Source of the DNA: JANOQP01 sp044227705
GTDB lineage: Bacteria; Bacteroidota; Bacteroidia; Chitinophagales; Saprospiraceae
Reading direction: 5' to 3'
Length of the DNA: 6,298 bases
NCBI GenBank assembly: GCA_044227705.1
Contig: JBGAWE010000248.1
Span: 1-6,298 of the forward strand
Part shown: positions 1 through 4,686 of the stretch, one piece after another
Position numbering within the stretch: position 1 is the first letter of the stretch
Layout of the letters: every line of letters begins with the position of its first letter
The notes under the pieces: generated by a model
Told to the model about the DNA's origin: nothing
The model's input: only the letters and a program-made list of their open reading frames with translations
The model's database searches: none
Program-made: the position numbers and the translations under genes

Positions 1-594
1 TGTTTTGAGCTTCGCCAATTCGGCGGCGACGCTCGGCTCGATGGCCTTTTGGTAAAAATCCGGCTCGTTCTCCGCGCAGCTTATCAGCCGCCCGATTGAC
101 CGGAAATCCTTTTTCAAAAAGGCCTTCACCTCGCCGTTGAGGTTCTGTCCGGTCGGGAAGTCGCACTTTTCGAGCAGGTCGTTTATCATCCCTTGCAGGC
201 CCATGCGGCGGCCGTCGTCGGGGTGGTAGAGGCGTGCGATGCCGTACTCGTGCAGCTCCTCGATTTCGGCCGGGAGGATGGTGCCGCCGCCGCCGCCGAA
301 GATTCGGATGTGGCCGCAGCCGCGCTCTTTGAGGAGGTCGAACATGTACTTGAAGAACTCCATGTGGCCGCCCTGATAGGAGGTCATGGCAATACCCTGA
401 ACGTCCTCCTGGATGGCGCACTCCACGATTTCCTGCACCGAGCGGTTGTGGCCGAGGTGGATGACCTCCGCGCCGCTCGCCTGGAGGATGCGGCGCATGA
501 TGTTGATGGCCGCATCGTGGCCGTCAAAGAGGGAGGCGGCGGTGACGAGGCGGATCTTGTTCTTCGGCGGGTAGGGCGCGACGACTGCGGTCAT
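1..594 (-). CDS. icmF: Fused acyl-CoA mutase (isobutyryl-CoA mutase type, IcmF), N-terminal B12-binding part; partial
   Basis: The enzyme uses adenosylcobalamin to rearrange the carbon skeleton of acyl-CoA thioesters (isobutyryl/n-butyryl-CoA and relatives) in the cytoplasm. The 198 visible residues begin at ATG 592-594. Residues 12-145 form a cobalamin-binding Rossmann domain. Its DGHDAA motif at 24-29 is the DxHxxG-like signature, and His26 should be the lower axial cobalt ligand. Next come VIHLGHNRSVQEIV (44-57), MTSYQGGHMEFF (70-81) and the glycine run IFGGGGGT (98-105). The chain continues past the B12 domain into a linker (about 146-198) and runs off the window. A free mutase small subunit would end near here, so a fusion is favoured: B12 domain, then MeaI-like G-protein chaperone, then the mutase barrel. 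Those later domains are not visible, so the IcmF call rests on the N-terminus. The leader lacks a Shine-Dalgarno. A methylmalonyl-CoA mutase relative with the same N-terminal fusion is the main alternative. Confidence 0.85.
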   Translation of the reverse strand, partial: MTAVVAPYPPKNKIRLVTAASLFDGHDAAINIMRRILQASGAEVIHLGHNRSVQEIVECAIQEDVQGIAMTSYQGGHMEFFKYMFDLLKERGCGHIRIFGGGGGTILPAEIEELHEYGIARLYHPDDGRRMGLQGMINDLLEKCDFPTGQNLNGEVKAFLKKDFRSIGRLISCAENEPDFYQKAIEPSVAAELAKLKT

Positions 595-1060
595 GACTGT
601 GGTGGAAATTTTGACGGCGAAAATAGCGGCCCCAGCCGGGCAACCGGCTCTTGTTGAAAAAAGCCAGCTGCTGCGAGGTCAAAACCCAAATCGCCAATCG
701 CCATTTTTCCTCCGCTTTCAAACTTGGGTCGACCGTCTGTTCGGCCAAAACCAACTTCCCTTAAGGCTTTAACGCCAGACGGCGCTCAACGACAAGTTCG
801 GCCCGCAGAACGAGGACTTCGAGCCGCCCTCGACCGATGGAGGAGCCTCTGGCACGACGGCCCCGGCGCCAGGCAGTTGGAAAGGGAAAAGCCGGGCGTG
901 TTCACTTTTCTGTTTGAACCATAGTAACCGGTCTCGGGCGAGGGGCAGTTCGCCCTCGGCAGCGTCACGCTGAGGAGGTGCGGCCTCATCGTAAAAAGGG
1001 GAGCCGCAAGTCAAAGCAGCTCAATGGGCGCATCGGCCGACAGCTTTGGCACACCCTTTC
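595..1060. other. Long gap between icmF and ffh; no intact gene, possible decayed coding scraps
   Basis: About 500 bp separate the divergent icmF and ffh starts, and I find no gene I can support. Two stretches have coding-like composition. Reading 785-880 in the frame starting at 785 gives LNDKFGPQNEDFEPPSTD and onward, with nearly all codons ending in G or C. Reading 934-990 in a different frame gives SGEGQFALGSVTLRRCGL with every codon ending in G or C. The second frame is closed upstream by TAG-TAA at 922-927, so the two can only join through a frameshift. On the minus strand an 81-codon ORF (769-1014) covers the same stretch and has no recognisable family. Also present are a small hairpin at 634-649 (AGCCGG, loop GCAA, CCGGCT) and overlapping alternative hairpins at 936-958. 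No SRP RNA or tRNA was recognised. Confidence 0.5.
618..625 (-). promoter_or_regulatory. Possible -7 box for the mutase gene
   Basis: Read on the minus strand, TATTTTCG differs by one base from the Bacteroidota -7 consensus TAnnTTTG and lies 23 bp upstream of the ATG at 594. No matching TTTG (-33) sits 18-21 bp further upstream, so this is a weak call. Confidence 0.3.
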
Positions 1061-1068
1061 TACCTTCG
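1061..1068 (+). promoter_or_regulatory. Possible -7 box for ffh
   Basis: TACCTTCG is one base from TAnnTTTG and would place the transcript start about 20 nt before the ffh ATG at 1097. The only nearby TTTG (1045-1048) is just 12 bp upstream, too close for a standard -33 element. Support is therefore the -7 box and its position only. Confidence 0.4.
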
Positions 1069-1096
1069 CCGCCCGAACCAATCACACAGACAACCC

Positions 1097-2467
1097 ATGT
1101 TTGGAAACCTGCAGGACAAGCTCGACGGCGCCTTCAAGCTCGTCAAGGGAACCCACAAGCTGACGGAGCTGAACGTCGCCGAGAGCATCAAGGAAATCCG
1201 CCGCGCGCTCGTCGCCGCCGACGTCAACTACAAGATTGCGAAGGACTTCACCGACCGCGTCCGCGACAAGGCGCTCGGGACGGAGAACGTCCTGAAGGCC
1301 GTCAACCCCGGCCAGCTCATGGTCAAGATCGTCAGCGACGAACTGACGGAGCTGATGGGAGGCCAGTCGGTCGGCATCAACGTGAAAGGGGAACCGGCAG
1401 TGGTGATGATTGTCGGCTTGCAAGGCTCGGGGAAGACGACCTTCTCGGGCAAGCTGGCCAAGATGCTCAAAGACCAGCGGAAGATGAAGCCGCTGCTCGT
1501 CGCCTGCGACATCTACCGACCGGCAGCCATCGACCAGTTGACCGTTTTGGCGGAAACCGTCGGCGTTCCCATTTATAAGGAGCCGGAGAACAAGAATGCC
1601 ATTTTCATCGCCCGCAACGCCGTCAACCACGCGAAGGCGAACGGGCAGAACGTCGTCATCATCGACACCGCCGGGCGGCTCGCCGTCGACGAGGCGATGA
1701 TGGACGAGGTGACGGCCGTCAAGGACACGGTGAAGCCATCGGAAATCCTCTTCGTTGTCGACTCGATGACCGGGCAGGACGCGGTCAACACGGCCGCGAC
1801 CTTCAACGAGTGGCTCAACTACGACGGCGTCGTCCTGACGAAGCTCGACGGCGACACGCGGGGCGGGGCTGCGCTCTCCATCAAATACACCGTCGGCAAG
1901 CCCATCAAGTTCGCCTCGATGGGCGAGAAGATGGACGCGCTCGACGTCTTCCACCCCGACCGGATGGCGCAGCGCATCCTCGGCATGGGCGACATCGTGT
2001 CGCTCGTCGAGAAGGCGCAGATGGAGTTCGACGACGAGGAGGCCAAGCGCATCGAGTCGAAGCTGAAAAAGAACACGTTCGACTTCAACGACTTCCTCTC
2101 GCAGATGCAGACCATCAAGAAGATGGGCGACATGAAAAGCCTCCTTTCGATGATACCCGGCCTCGGCAAGCAGATTAAAGACCTCGACATCGACGAGCGC
2201 CACCTCGCCCGCGTCGAGGCCATCATCCACTCGATGACGCCGAAGGAGCGCAAAAACCCGGAGCTTATCAACATGTCGCGGAAAAAACGCCTCGCCATCG
2301 GCTCCGGCCAGACGCTCGACCAAGTGAACCTGTTCATGCGCAACTTCATGCAGATGAAGGACATGATGCACAAGATGACCAACGGGCAGATGCCCGGAAT
2401 GCCCGGCGGCGGAACGGGCGGGCAGCGCGGGGGTTTCCGGCCGCCGATGCCCGCGAAAAGGCGTTGA
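1097..2467 (+). CDS. ffh: Signal recognition particle protein (Ffh, SRP54 family GTPase)
   Basis: Ffh binds SRP RNA and signal sequences as they leave the ribosome, then docks with the receptor FtsY to bring nascent membrane proteins to the SecYEG translocon. The protein has 456 residues. The N domain spans about 1-88. The NG GTPase domain spans about 95-296, with G1 GLQGSGKTT (107-115), the SRP-specific insertion region CDIYRPAAIDQL (137-148), G3 DTAGR (190-194), G4 TKLDGD (248-253) and the closing GMGD (296-299). The M domain spans about 300-430. It includes the finger-loop region MGDMKSLLSMIPGLGKQ (343-359), the RNA-binding helix SRKKRLAIGSG (394-404) and a methionine-rich helix (414-433). 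A Gly/Pro/Arg-rich tail ends the protein. ATG 1097 is chosen because MFGNLQDKLDGAFK matches the usual Ffh N-terminus. The in-frame ATG at 1046 would add 17 residues unlike the family. The gene stands alone and is followed by a strong terminator. Confidence 0.98.
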   Translation: MFGNLQDKLDGAFKLVKGTHKLTELNVAESIKEIRRALVAADVNYKIAKDFTDRVRDKALGTENVLKAVNPGQLMVKIVSDELTELMGGQSVGINVKGEPAVVMIVGLQGSGKTTFSGKLAKMLKDQRKMKPLLVACDIYRPAAIDQLTVLAETVGVPIYKEPENKNAIFIARNAVNHAKANGQNVVIIDTAGRLAVDEAMMDEVTAVKDTVKPSEILFVVDSMTGQDAVNTAATFNEWLNYDGVVLTKLDGDTRGGAALSIKYTVGKPIKFASMGEKMDALDVFHPDRMAQRILGMGDIVSLVEKAQMEFDDEEAKRIESKLKKNTFDFNDFLSQMQTIKKMGDMKSLLSMIPGLGKQIKDLDIDERHLARVEAIIHSMTPKERKNPELINMSRKKRLAIGSGQTLDQVNLFMRNFMQMKDMMHKMTNGQMPGMPGGGTGGQRGGFRPPMPAKRR

Positions 2468-2492
2468 TCGTCGGGCCAAACGGCCTCCATGG

Positions 2493-2527
2493 AATCCGCT
2501 CCCGTCGCTCGGGGGCGGATTTTTTTT
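2493..2527 (+). terminator. Intrinsic terminator of ffh
   Basis: An 11-bp stem (AATCCGCTCCC at 2493-2503 with GGGGGCGGATT at 2511-2521, one T-G wobble) closes a 7-nt loop and runs into eight consecutive T (2520-2527). It starts 26 bp after the ffh stop codon. Confidence 0.93.
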
Positions 2528-2777
2528 GGCCGGCTGTAACCTCCCGAAGCAGGCAGCGGTCTTGTCCTCGCAACCGGTTTTGAAAAAATTGCCGAAGGCT
2601 GCAACCCGCTCGCTCGCGGCCGGTCATTTGGGGAAACAATTCAAAACCTGCTGCCCACGCTTTTGCGGGCGGCGATTTCCAACCTCTTTAATCGGTCATT
2701 CTTCGACGAAGCGCTGTCGTTCGTCCAAGAAAATCCGATTATGGTAGCTTGCGAAACAAAGTACCAGCCAAAGCCAT
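2528..2777. other. Gap between ffh terminator and the secreted-protein unit; no supported gene
   Basis: I find no gene with a start codon here. One plus-strand frame is open from 2540 to the TAA at 2822-2824 (94 codons). It reads like protein in places (ISNLFNRSFFDEALSFVQEN) but has no ATG, GTG or TTG until 2741. It has no database-recognisable motif, and the likely promoter for the next gene lies inside it. It may be a chance open frame or an old gene remnant. Confidence 0.4.
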
Positions 2778-2785
2778 CATCTTTG
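2778..2785 (+). promoter_or_regulatory. Probable -7 promoter box for the secreted-protein unit
   Basis: CATCTTTG, followed by CA, is one base from TAnnTTTG and resembles the common Bacteroidota form TATCTTTGCA. It implies a transcript start near 2792 and a leader of about 50 nt. A clear -33 TTTG at the usual spacing is absent; the nearest candidate, TTGC at 2749-2752, is 25 bp away. Confidence 0.5.
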
Positions 2786-2796
2786 CATCACAATCA

Positions 2797-2813
2797 GCGG
2801 GTCGAAGGCCCGC
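2797..2813 (+). other. Leader hairpin upstream of the 82-aa secreted protein
   Basis: GCGGGTC and GGCCCGC can form a 7-bp stem with one T-G pair around a GAA triloop, 30 bp before the ATG at 2844. No T-run follows, so it is not a terminator. It may stabilise the mRNA 5' end. Such short GC hairpins also arise by chance in this base composition. Confidence 0.35.
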
Positions 2814-2843
2814 CCATCAACTAAAAAAATCTGTTTCTCGATT

Positions 2844-3092
2844 ATGAAAACCATCGTCATCTCCTCCGCCATCTGGGCTTCTGCCCTTCTCTCCCCATTC
2901 ATCGGCTCGAAGGTCGAAAAAACCGCACAAACTGTTGACGTTCAACCAGTTGCGACGGGCATCATGATTCCCGAAGTGACCATTCGGGCCGAACCTTTGC
3001 TCCCGGAGGTTGTTATAACAGCAGCAAAAACCGGCATCCCGACCGGCAACATCCCCGAAGTGACCATCACCGCACAGGCCCCCCGCGCCTGA
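2844..3092 (+). CDS. Small exported protein with three PEV(T/V)I(T/R)A repeats
   Basis: The function is unknown. The 82-residue protein starts with a probable signal sequence: a Lys at residue 2, a hydrophobic stretch over about 4-20, then GSKVEK. The mature part holds three copies of one short motif: PEVTIRA (43-49), PEVVITA (54-60) and PEVTITA (71-77), the last followed by QAPRA at the C-terminus. The first and third share an exact 14-nt DNA repeat (2970-2983 and 3054-3067), which points to internal duplication. The motif resembles the E-V-V-V-T-A segment at the entrance of the plug domain in TonB-dependent receptors; that is my comparison, not a demonstrated relationship. It has no cysteine and few aromatic residues, so a compact fold is doubtful. 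It lies 33 bp upstream of another exported small protein with no terminator between, so the two are probably co-transcribed. The leader lacks a Shine-Dalgarno. Confidence 0.75.
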   Translation: MKTIVISSAIWASALLSPFIGSKVEKTAQTVDVQPVATGIMIPEVTIRAEPLLPEVVITAAKTGIPTGNIPEVTITAQAPRA

Positions 3093-3125
3093 CATTTTCT
3101 CACCGGCTCAAACCAATTTTCGACC

Positions 3126-3512
3126 ATGAAATCGATCGCCACCACGCTCGCCTTCCTTTTTTTCAACCTCCTTTCGACCGGCCAGACCAGCATCAGCGGC
3201 ACCGTCCGCGACGCGAACCAGGAGCCGCTTCCCTCTGTCTCCGTCCAGTTGCTCGACGGCAAAACCTGCTCGCCCGTCGAAACGACTGCCACGGACGGCT
3301 ACGGCCAGTTCACTTTTGAGCGGGTGAAAGAGGGGAACTATCTCGTCCGAGCCAGCTTCGACGGGCGGTCGGTCGTCATCTCCCCTAAACCATTGGCCGA
3401 CGGCAAAACGGCCGACCTGTGCTTCTCGAAATTCCGAGCGCGGGCCGTGACCGTTGCCGCCCAAGCCGCCACAAAAACCTGCCTCGCCGAGCCTGCCCCG
3501 GCGGGCAAATGA
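3126..3512 (+). CDS. Small secreted protein with a carboxypeptidase-regulatory-like (CarboxypepD_reg) domain
   Basis: The 128-residue protein has a signal peptide (Lys2, hydrophobic core about 5-17, likely cleavage near STG-QTS at 17-22). A single beta-sandwich domain of the CarboxypepD_reg-like/CNA-B type follows over about 22-100. Diagnostic pieces are SGTVRDANQEPLPSVSVQL (24-42), ATDGYGQFTF (55-64) and GNYLVRASFDG (70-80). In Bacteroidota this domain usually sits at the N-terminus of SusC-like TonB-dependent receptors or within large secreted enzymes. Here it stands almost alone. The residues after it, ARAVTVAAQA (105-114), occupy the place and partly match the pattern of the receptor plug entry. 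The protein then ends in a short Ala/Pro-rich tail. Cysteines are at 48, 99 and 119. The next element is a terminator, so no receptor barrel follows. It is probably periplasmic or surface-exposed; ligand and role are unknown. It could be a truncated receptor that is still translated. Confidence 0.85.
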   Translation: MKSIATTLAFLFFNLLSTGQTSISGTVRDANQEPLPSVSVQLLDGKTCSPVETTATDGYGQFTFERVKEGNYLVRASFDGRSVVISPKPLADGKTADLCFSKFRARAVTVAAQAATKTCLAEPAPAGK

Positions 3513-3560
3513 ACTTGCGAAAAGAACGGTTTATAAAGTGTAGCAGCTTGATTAGGTGTT

Positions 3561-3588
3561 GCCCGGCCGAAGGCGGTCGGGCTTTTTT
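3561..3588 (+). terminator. Intrinsic terminator of the secreted-protein unit
   Basis: GCCCGGCC (3561-3568) pairs with GGTCGGGC (3575-3582) in an 8-bp stem with one G-T pair and a 6-nt loop, followed by six T and then GTTTG. It lies 48 bp after the stop codon at 3512 and separates this unit from the gene at 3668. Confidence 0.93.
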
Positions 3589-3589
3589 G

Positions 3590-3619
3590 TTTGCGGGCTG
3601 GCCGGGCCATCTAATTTCA
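3590..3619 (+). promoter_or_regulatory. Possible promoter of the 155-aa acidic protein gene
   Basis: TTTG (3590-3593) is separated by 18 bp from TAATTTCA (3612-3619). This matches the Bacteroidota layout TTTG-N19-TAnnTTTG, with two mismatches in the -7 box. The -33 box directly abuts the upstream terminator. The implied leader is about 40 nt. Confidence 0.4.
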
Positions 3620-3622
3620 CCC

Positions 3623-3653
3623 AAAAAAAAGAGGCGCATCGACCGACCGCCTC
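3623..3653 (-). terminator. Terminator-like hairpin oriented to the minus strand
   Basis: GAGGCG (3631-3636) and CGCCTC (3648-3653) form a 6-bp GC-rich stem with an 11-nt loop. On the minus strand the stem is followed directly by eight T (3630 down to 3623). It lies in the leader of the plus-strand gene at 3668. No minus-strand gene ends here, so it may stop antisense transcription arriving from the DUF3467 gene, or simply act as a leader hairpin for the plus-strand mRNA. Confidence 0.45.
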
Positions 3654-3667
3654 CAAAAACTCGCCCG

Positions 3668-4135
3668 ATGAAATTTGTATCCGAGAAAACGATAGACGCC
3701 GTCATCAACCAGCTCGACGGCCTTTCCGACGACGCCTACGAGGCCCGCGTCCAGCTCCTCGCCGACCGCCAGCCGGTTGCCGTCGCCTGGCTCTACGGCG
3801 AGAGCTTCGACCTGCTCACTGACGACGAAAAGGGCTACATGCAATACCTCGCGCTCATCGTCCACGAGTCTTTCATCAAGACGAACCCTGACGTGGACAT
3901 GATTTCAGAAGAGGAAATCGGCGAGGCCGAGGAGAAGAACTACACCATTCTGGAGGCGCAGAACGCGCCCAAGTTCCGCGACCGCATGAGCGCTTTTTTT
4001 GAAAACCACCCGCAGGAGGACCTCCTCGCCCTCGTAGAGGACGGCCTGCTCGAAGACGAGGAGCTTATCACCAAAGAAGGCCGCGAACCCATCTTCGTCG
4101 CGCTGAAAACCTTCATCGACTGCTTGAATGGTTGA
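3668..4135 (+). CDS. Acidic protein of unknown function, 155 aa
   Basis: I do not recognise a characterised family. The protein is strongly acidic, with runs such as SEEEIGEAEEK (80-90) and EDGLLEDEEL (114-123). It has no signal peptide, membrane segment or catalytic motif that I can see, so it is probably a soluble cytoplasmic, mostly helical protein. Landmarks include AWLYGESFDLLTDDEKGYMQYL (start near 40) and a C-terminal segment PIFVALKTFIDCLNG. ATG 3668 is chosen because it is the only start that leaves room for the upstream terminator and candidate promoter; the open frame reaches back to 3419 through that terminator. G/C-ending codons run evenly through the gene, consistent with a real native gene. 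It has its own flanking signals and converges on the DUF3467 gene 63 bp away. Its last codons overlap one arm of a 14-bp inverted repeat. Confidence 0.85.
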   Translation: MKFVSEKTIDAVINQLDGLSDDAYEARVQLLADRQPVAVAWLYGESFDLLTDDEKGYMQYLALIVHESFIKTNPDVDMISEEEIGEAEEKNYTILEAQNAPKFRDRMSAFFENHPQEDLLALVEDGLLEDEELITKEGREPIFVALKTFIDCLNG

Positions 4136-4192
4136 TTGTGATTGGGCCAAGCCAGCTCAACGCACAATCAACCATTGACAATCAACCATTGA
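4127..4192. repeat. Inverted plus tandem 14-nt repeat between convergent genes
   Basis: AATGGTTGATTGTG (4127-4140) is a perfect inverted copy of CACAATCAACCATT (4163-4176), with 22 nt between. The right side is also a tandem direct repeat: CAATCAACCATTGA occurs at 4165-4178 and again at 4179-4192 with no spacer. Each 14-mer itself divides into two similar heptads (ACAATCA and ACCATTG). The left arm contains the stop codon of the 155-aa gene. No T-run follows on either strand, so this is not a standard intrinsic terminator. It may still end or stabilise both converging transcripts. Confidence 0.85.
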
Positions 4193-4198
4193 CTGACA

Positions 4199-4519
4199 TC
4201 AGGCTTGCGCCTTCGGCGTGTTGAAGTTCATCGGCGGGAACTGCGGGCTGTCCATCTCGACGATGCCGCCGAACTGCGCCTCGAACTTCTTGATGTTGTC
4301 CTGCAGGGCGAAAAGGAGCCGCTTGGCGTGCTGCGGCGTGAGGATGATGCGCGACTTGACCTTCGCCTTGTTGACCTGCGGCACGAGCCGGATGAAGTCG
4401 ACGACGAACTCCGAGTTGGAGTGCGAGATGATGGCGAGGTTGGAATAGGTGCCCTCGGCAACCTCCTCGGGCAGTTCGATGTTGAGCTGCGGGCCTTGCG
4501 GCTGGATTTCCTTCGACAT
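4199..4519 (-). CDS. DUF3467 family protein
   Basis: This is a 106-residue member of DUF3467, a small conserved bacterial family of unknown biochemical function that is common in Bacteroidota. Characteristic stretches are NIELPEEVAEGTYSNLAIIS (13-32), HSNSEFVVDFIRLVPQV (33-49) and KAKVKSRIILTPQHAKRLL (51-69), followed by ALQDNIKKFEAQFG (71-84). The C-terminal tail (about 85-106) is Pro/Met-rich and less conserved. There is no signal peptide or membrane segment, so it is expected in the cytoplasm. ATG 4517-4519 is chosen because MSKEIQPQG directly precedes the conserved core and an A-rich leader without Shine-Dalgarno sits before it. The in-frame extension to 4672 would run through the promoter. 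Length agrees with the family. It is transcribed divergently from the dynamin-like gene and converges on the acidic 155-aa gene. Confidence 0.93.
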   Translation of the reverse strand: MSKEIQPQGPQLNIELPEEVAEGTYSNLAIISHSNSEFVVDFIRLVPQVNKAKVKSRIILTPQHAKRLLFALQDNIKKFEAQFGGIVEMDSPQFPPMNFNTPKAQA

Positions 4520-4599
4520 GATTTTTTGATTTGAAAAGCTGAAATGTTCGGGGCCGGTTAAATCGGTCTGCCCCCTTTTTGGTTCAAAAAAAGGGCGGG

Positions 4600-4629
4600 C
4601 AAAAGTAGCCAAGCATTCAAGTTTGGAAA
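4600..4629 (-). promoter_or_regulatory. Promoter of the DUF3467 gene
   Basis: On the minus strand, TTTC (4629-4626) is followed after 18 bp by TACTTTTG (4607-4600), a perfect TAnnTTTG -7 box. The -33 box is one base off TTTG. The predicted start is near 4593, giving a leader of about 75 nt. The palindrome AAGTTTGGAAACTT (4619-4632) overlaps the -33 box and could be an operator. Confidence 0.65.
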
Positions 4630-4686
4630 CTTTGCCGGGCGATTCCGTCCAAACCGCCGACTCAAAACCCAAAACTCGAAAGTCCC

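Noticed and set aside
193..657. A 154-codon plus-strand open frame rich in Ala, Val and Asp
   Set aside because: It is the antisense shadow of the B12-binding domain on the minus strand, which has clear family motifs.
1046..1096. Seventeen-residue N-terminal extension of Ffh from an upstream ATG
   Set aside because: The added residues do not resemble Ffh N-termini, and the extension would cross the predicted -7 box. MFGNLQDKL at 1097 matches the family.
595..1096. A 4.5S SRP RNA gene near ffh
   Set aside because: I looked for the GGAA-tetraloop domain and its conserved flanks and saw none.
1082..2479. A 465-codon minus-strand open frame covering all of ffh
   Set aside because: It mirrors the ffh reading frame because of strong G/C third-position bias. 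It is His/Asp/Leu-rich with no motif, while the plus strand encodes a complete Ffh.
4165..4192. CRISPR-like direct repeat
   Set aside because: There are only two abutting 14-nt copies, no spacers and no cas genes.
4570..4600. Long hairpin (GCCCCCTTTTT with AAAAA, GGG and GG arms) as a terminator for the dynamin side or DUF3467 side
   Set aside because: It lies between two divergent starts, no gene ends there, and it overlaps the likely DUF3467 transcript start. It is probably a by-product of A/T and G/C runs.
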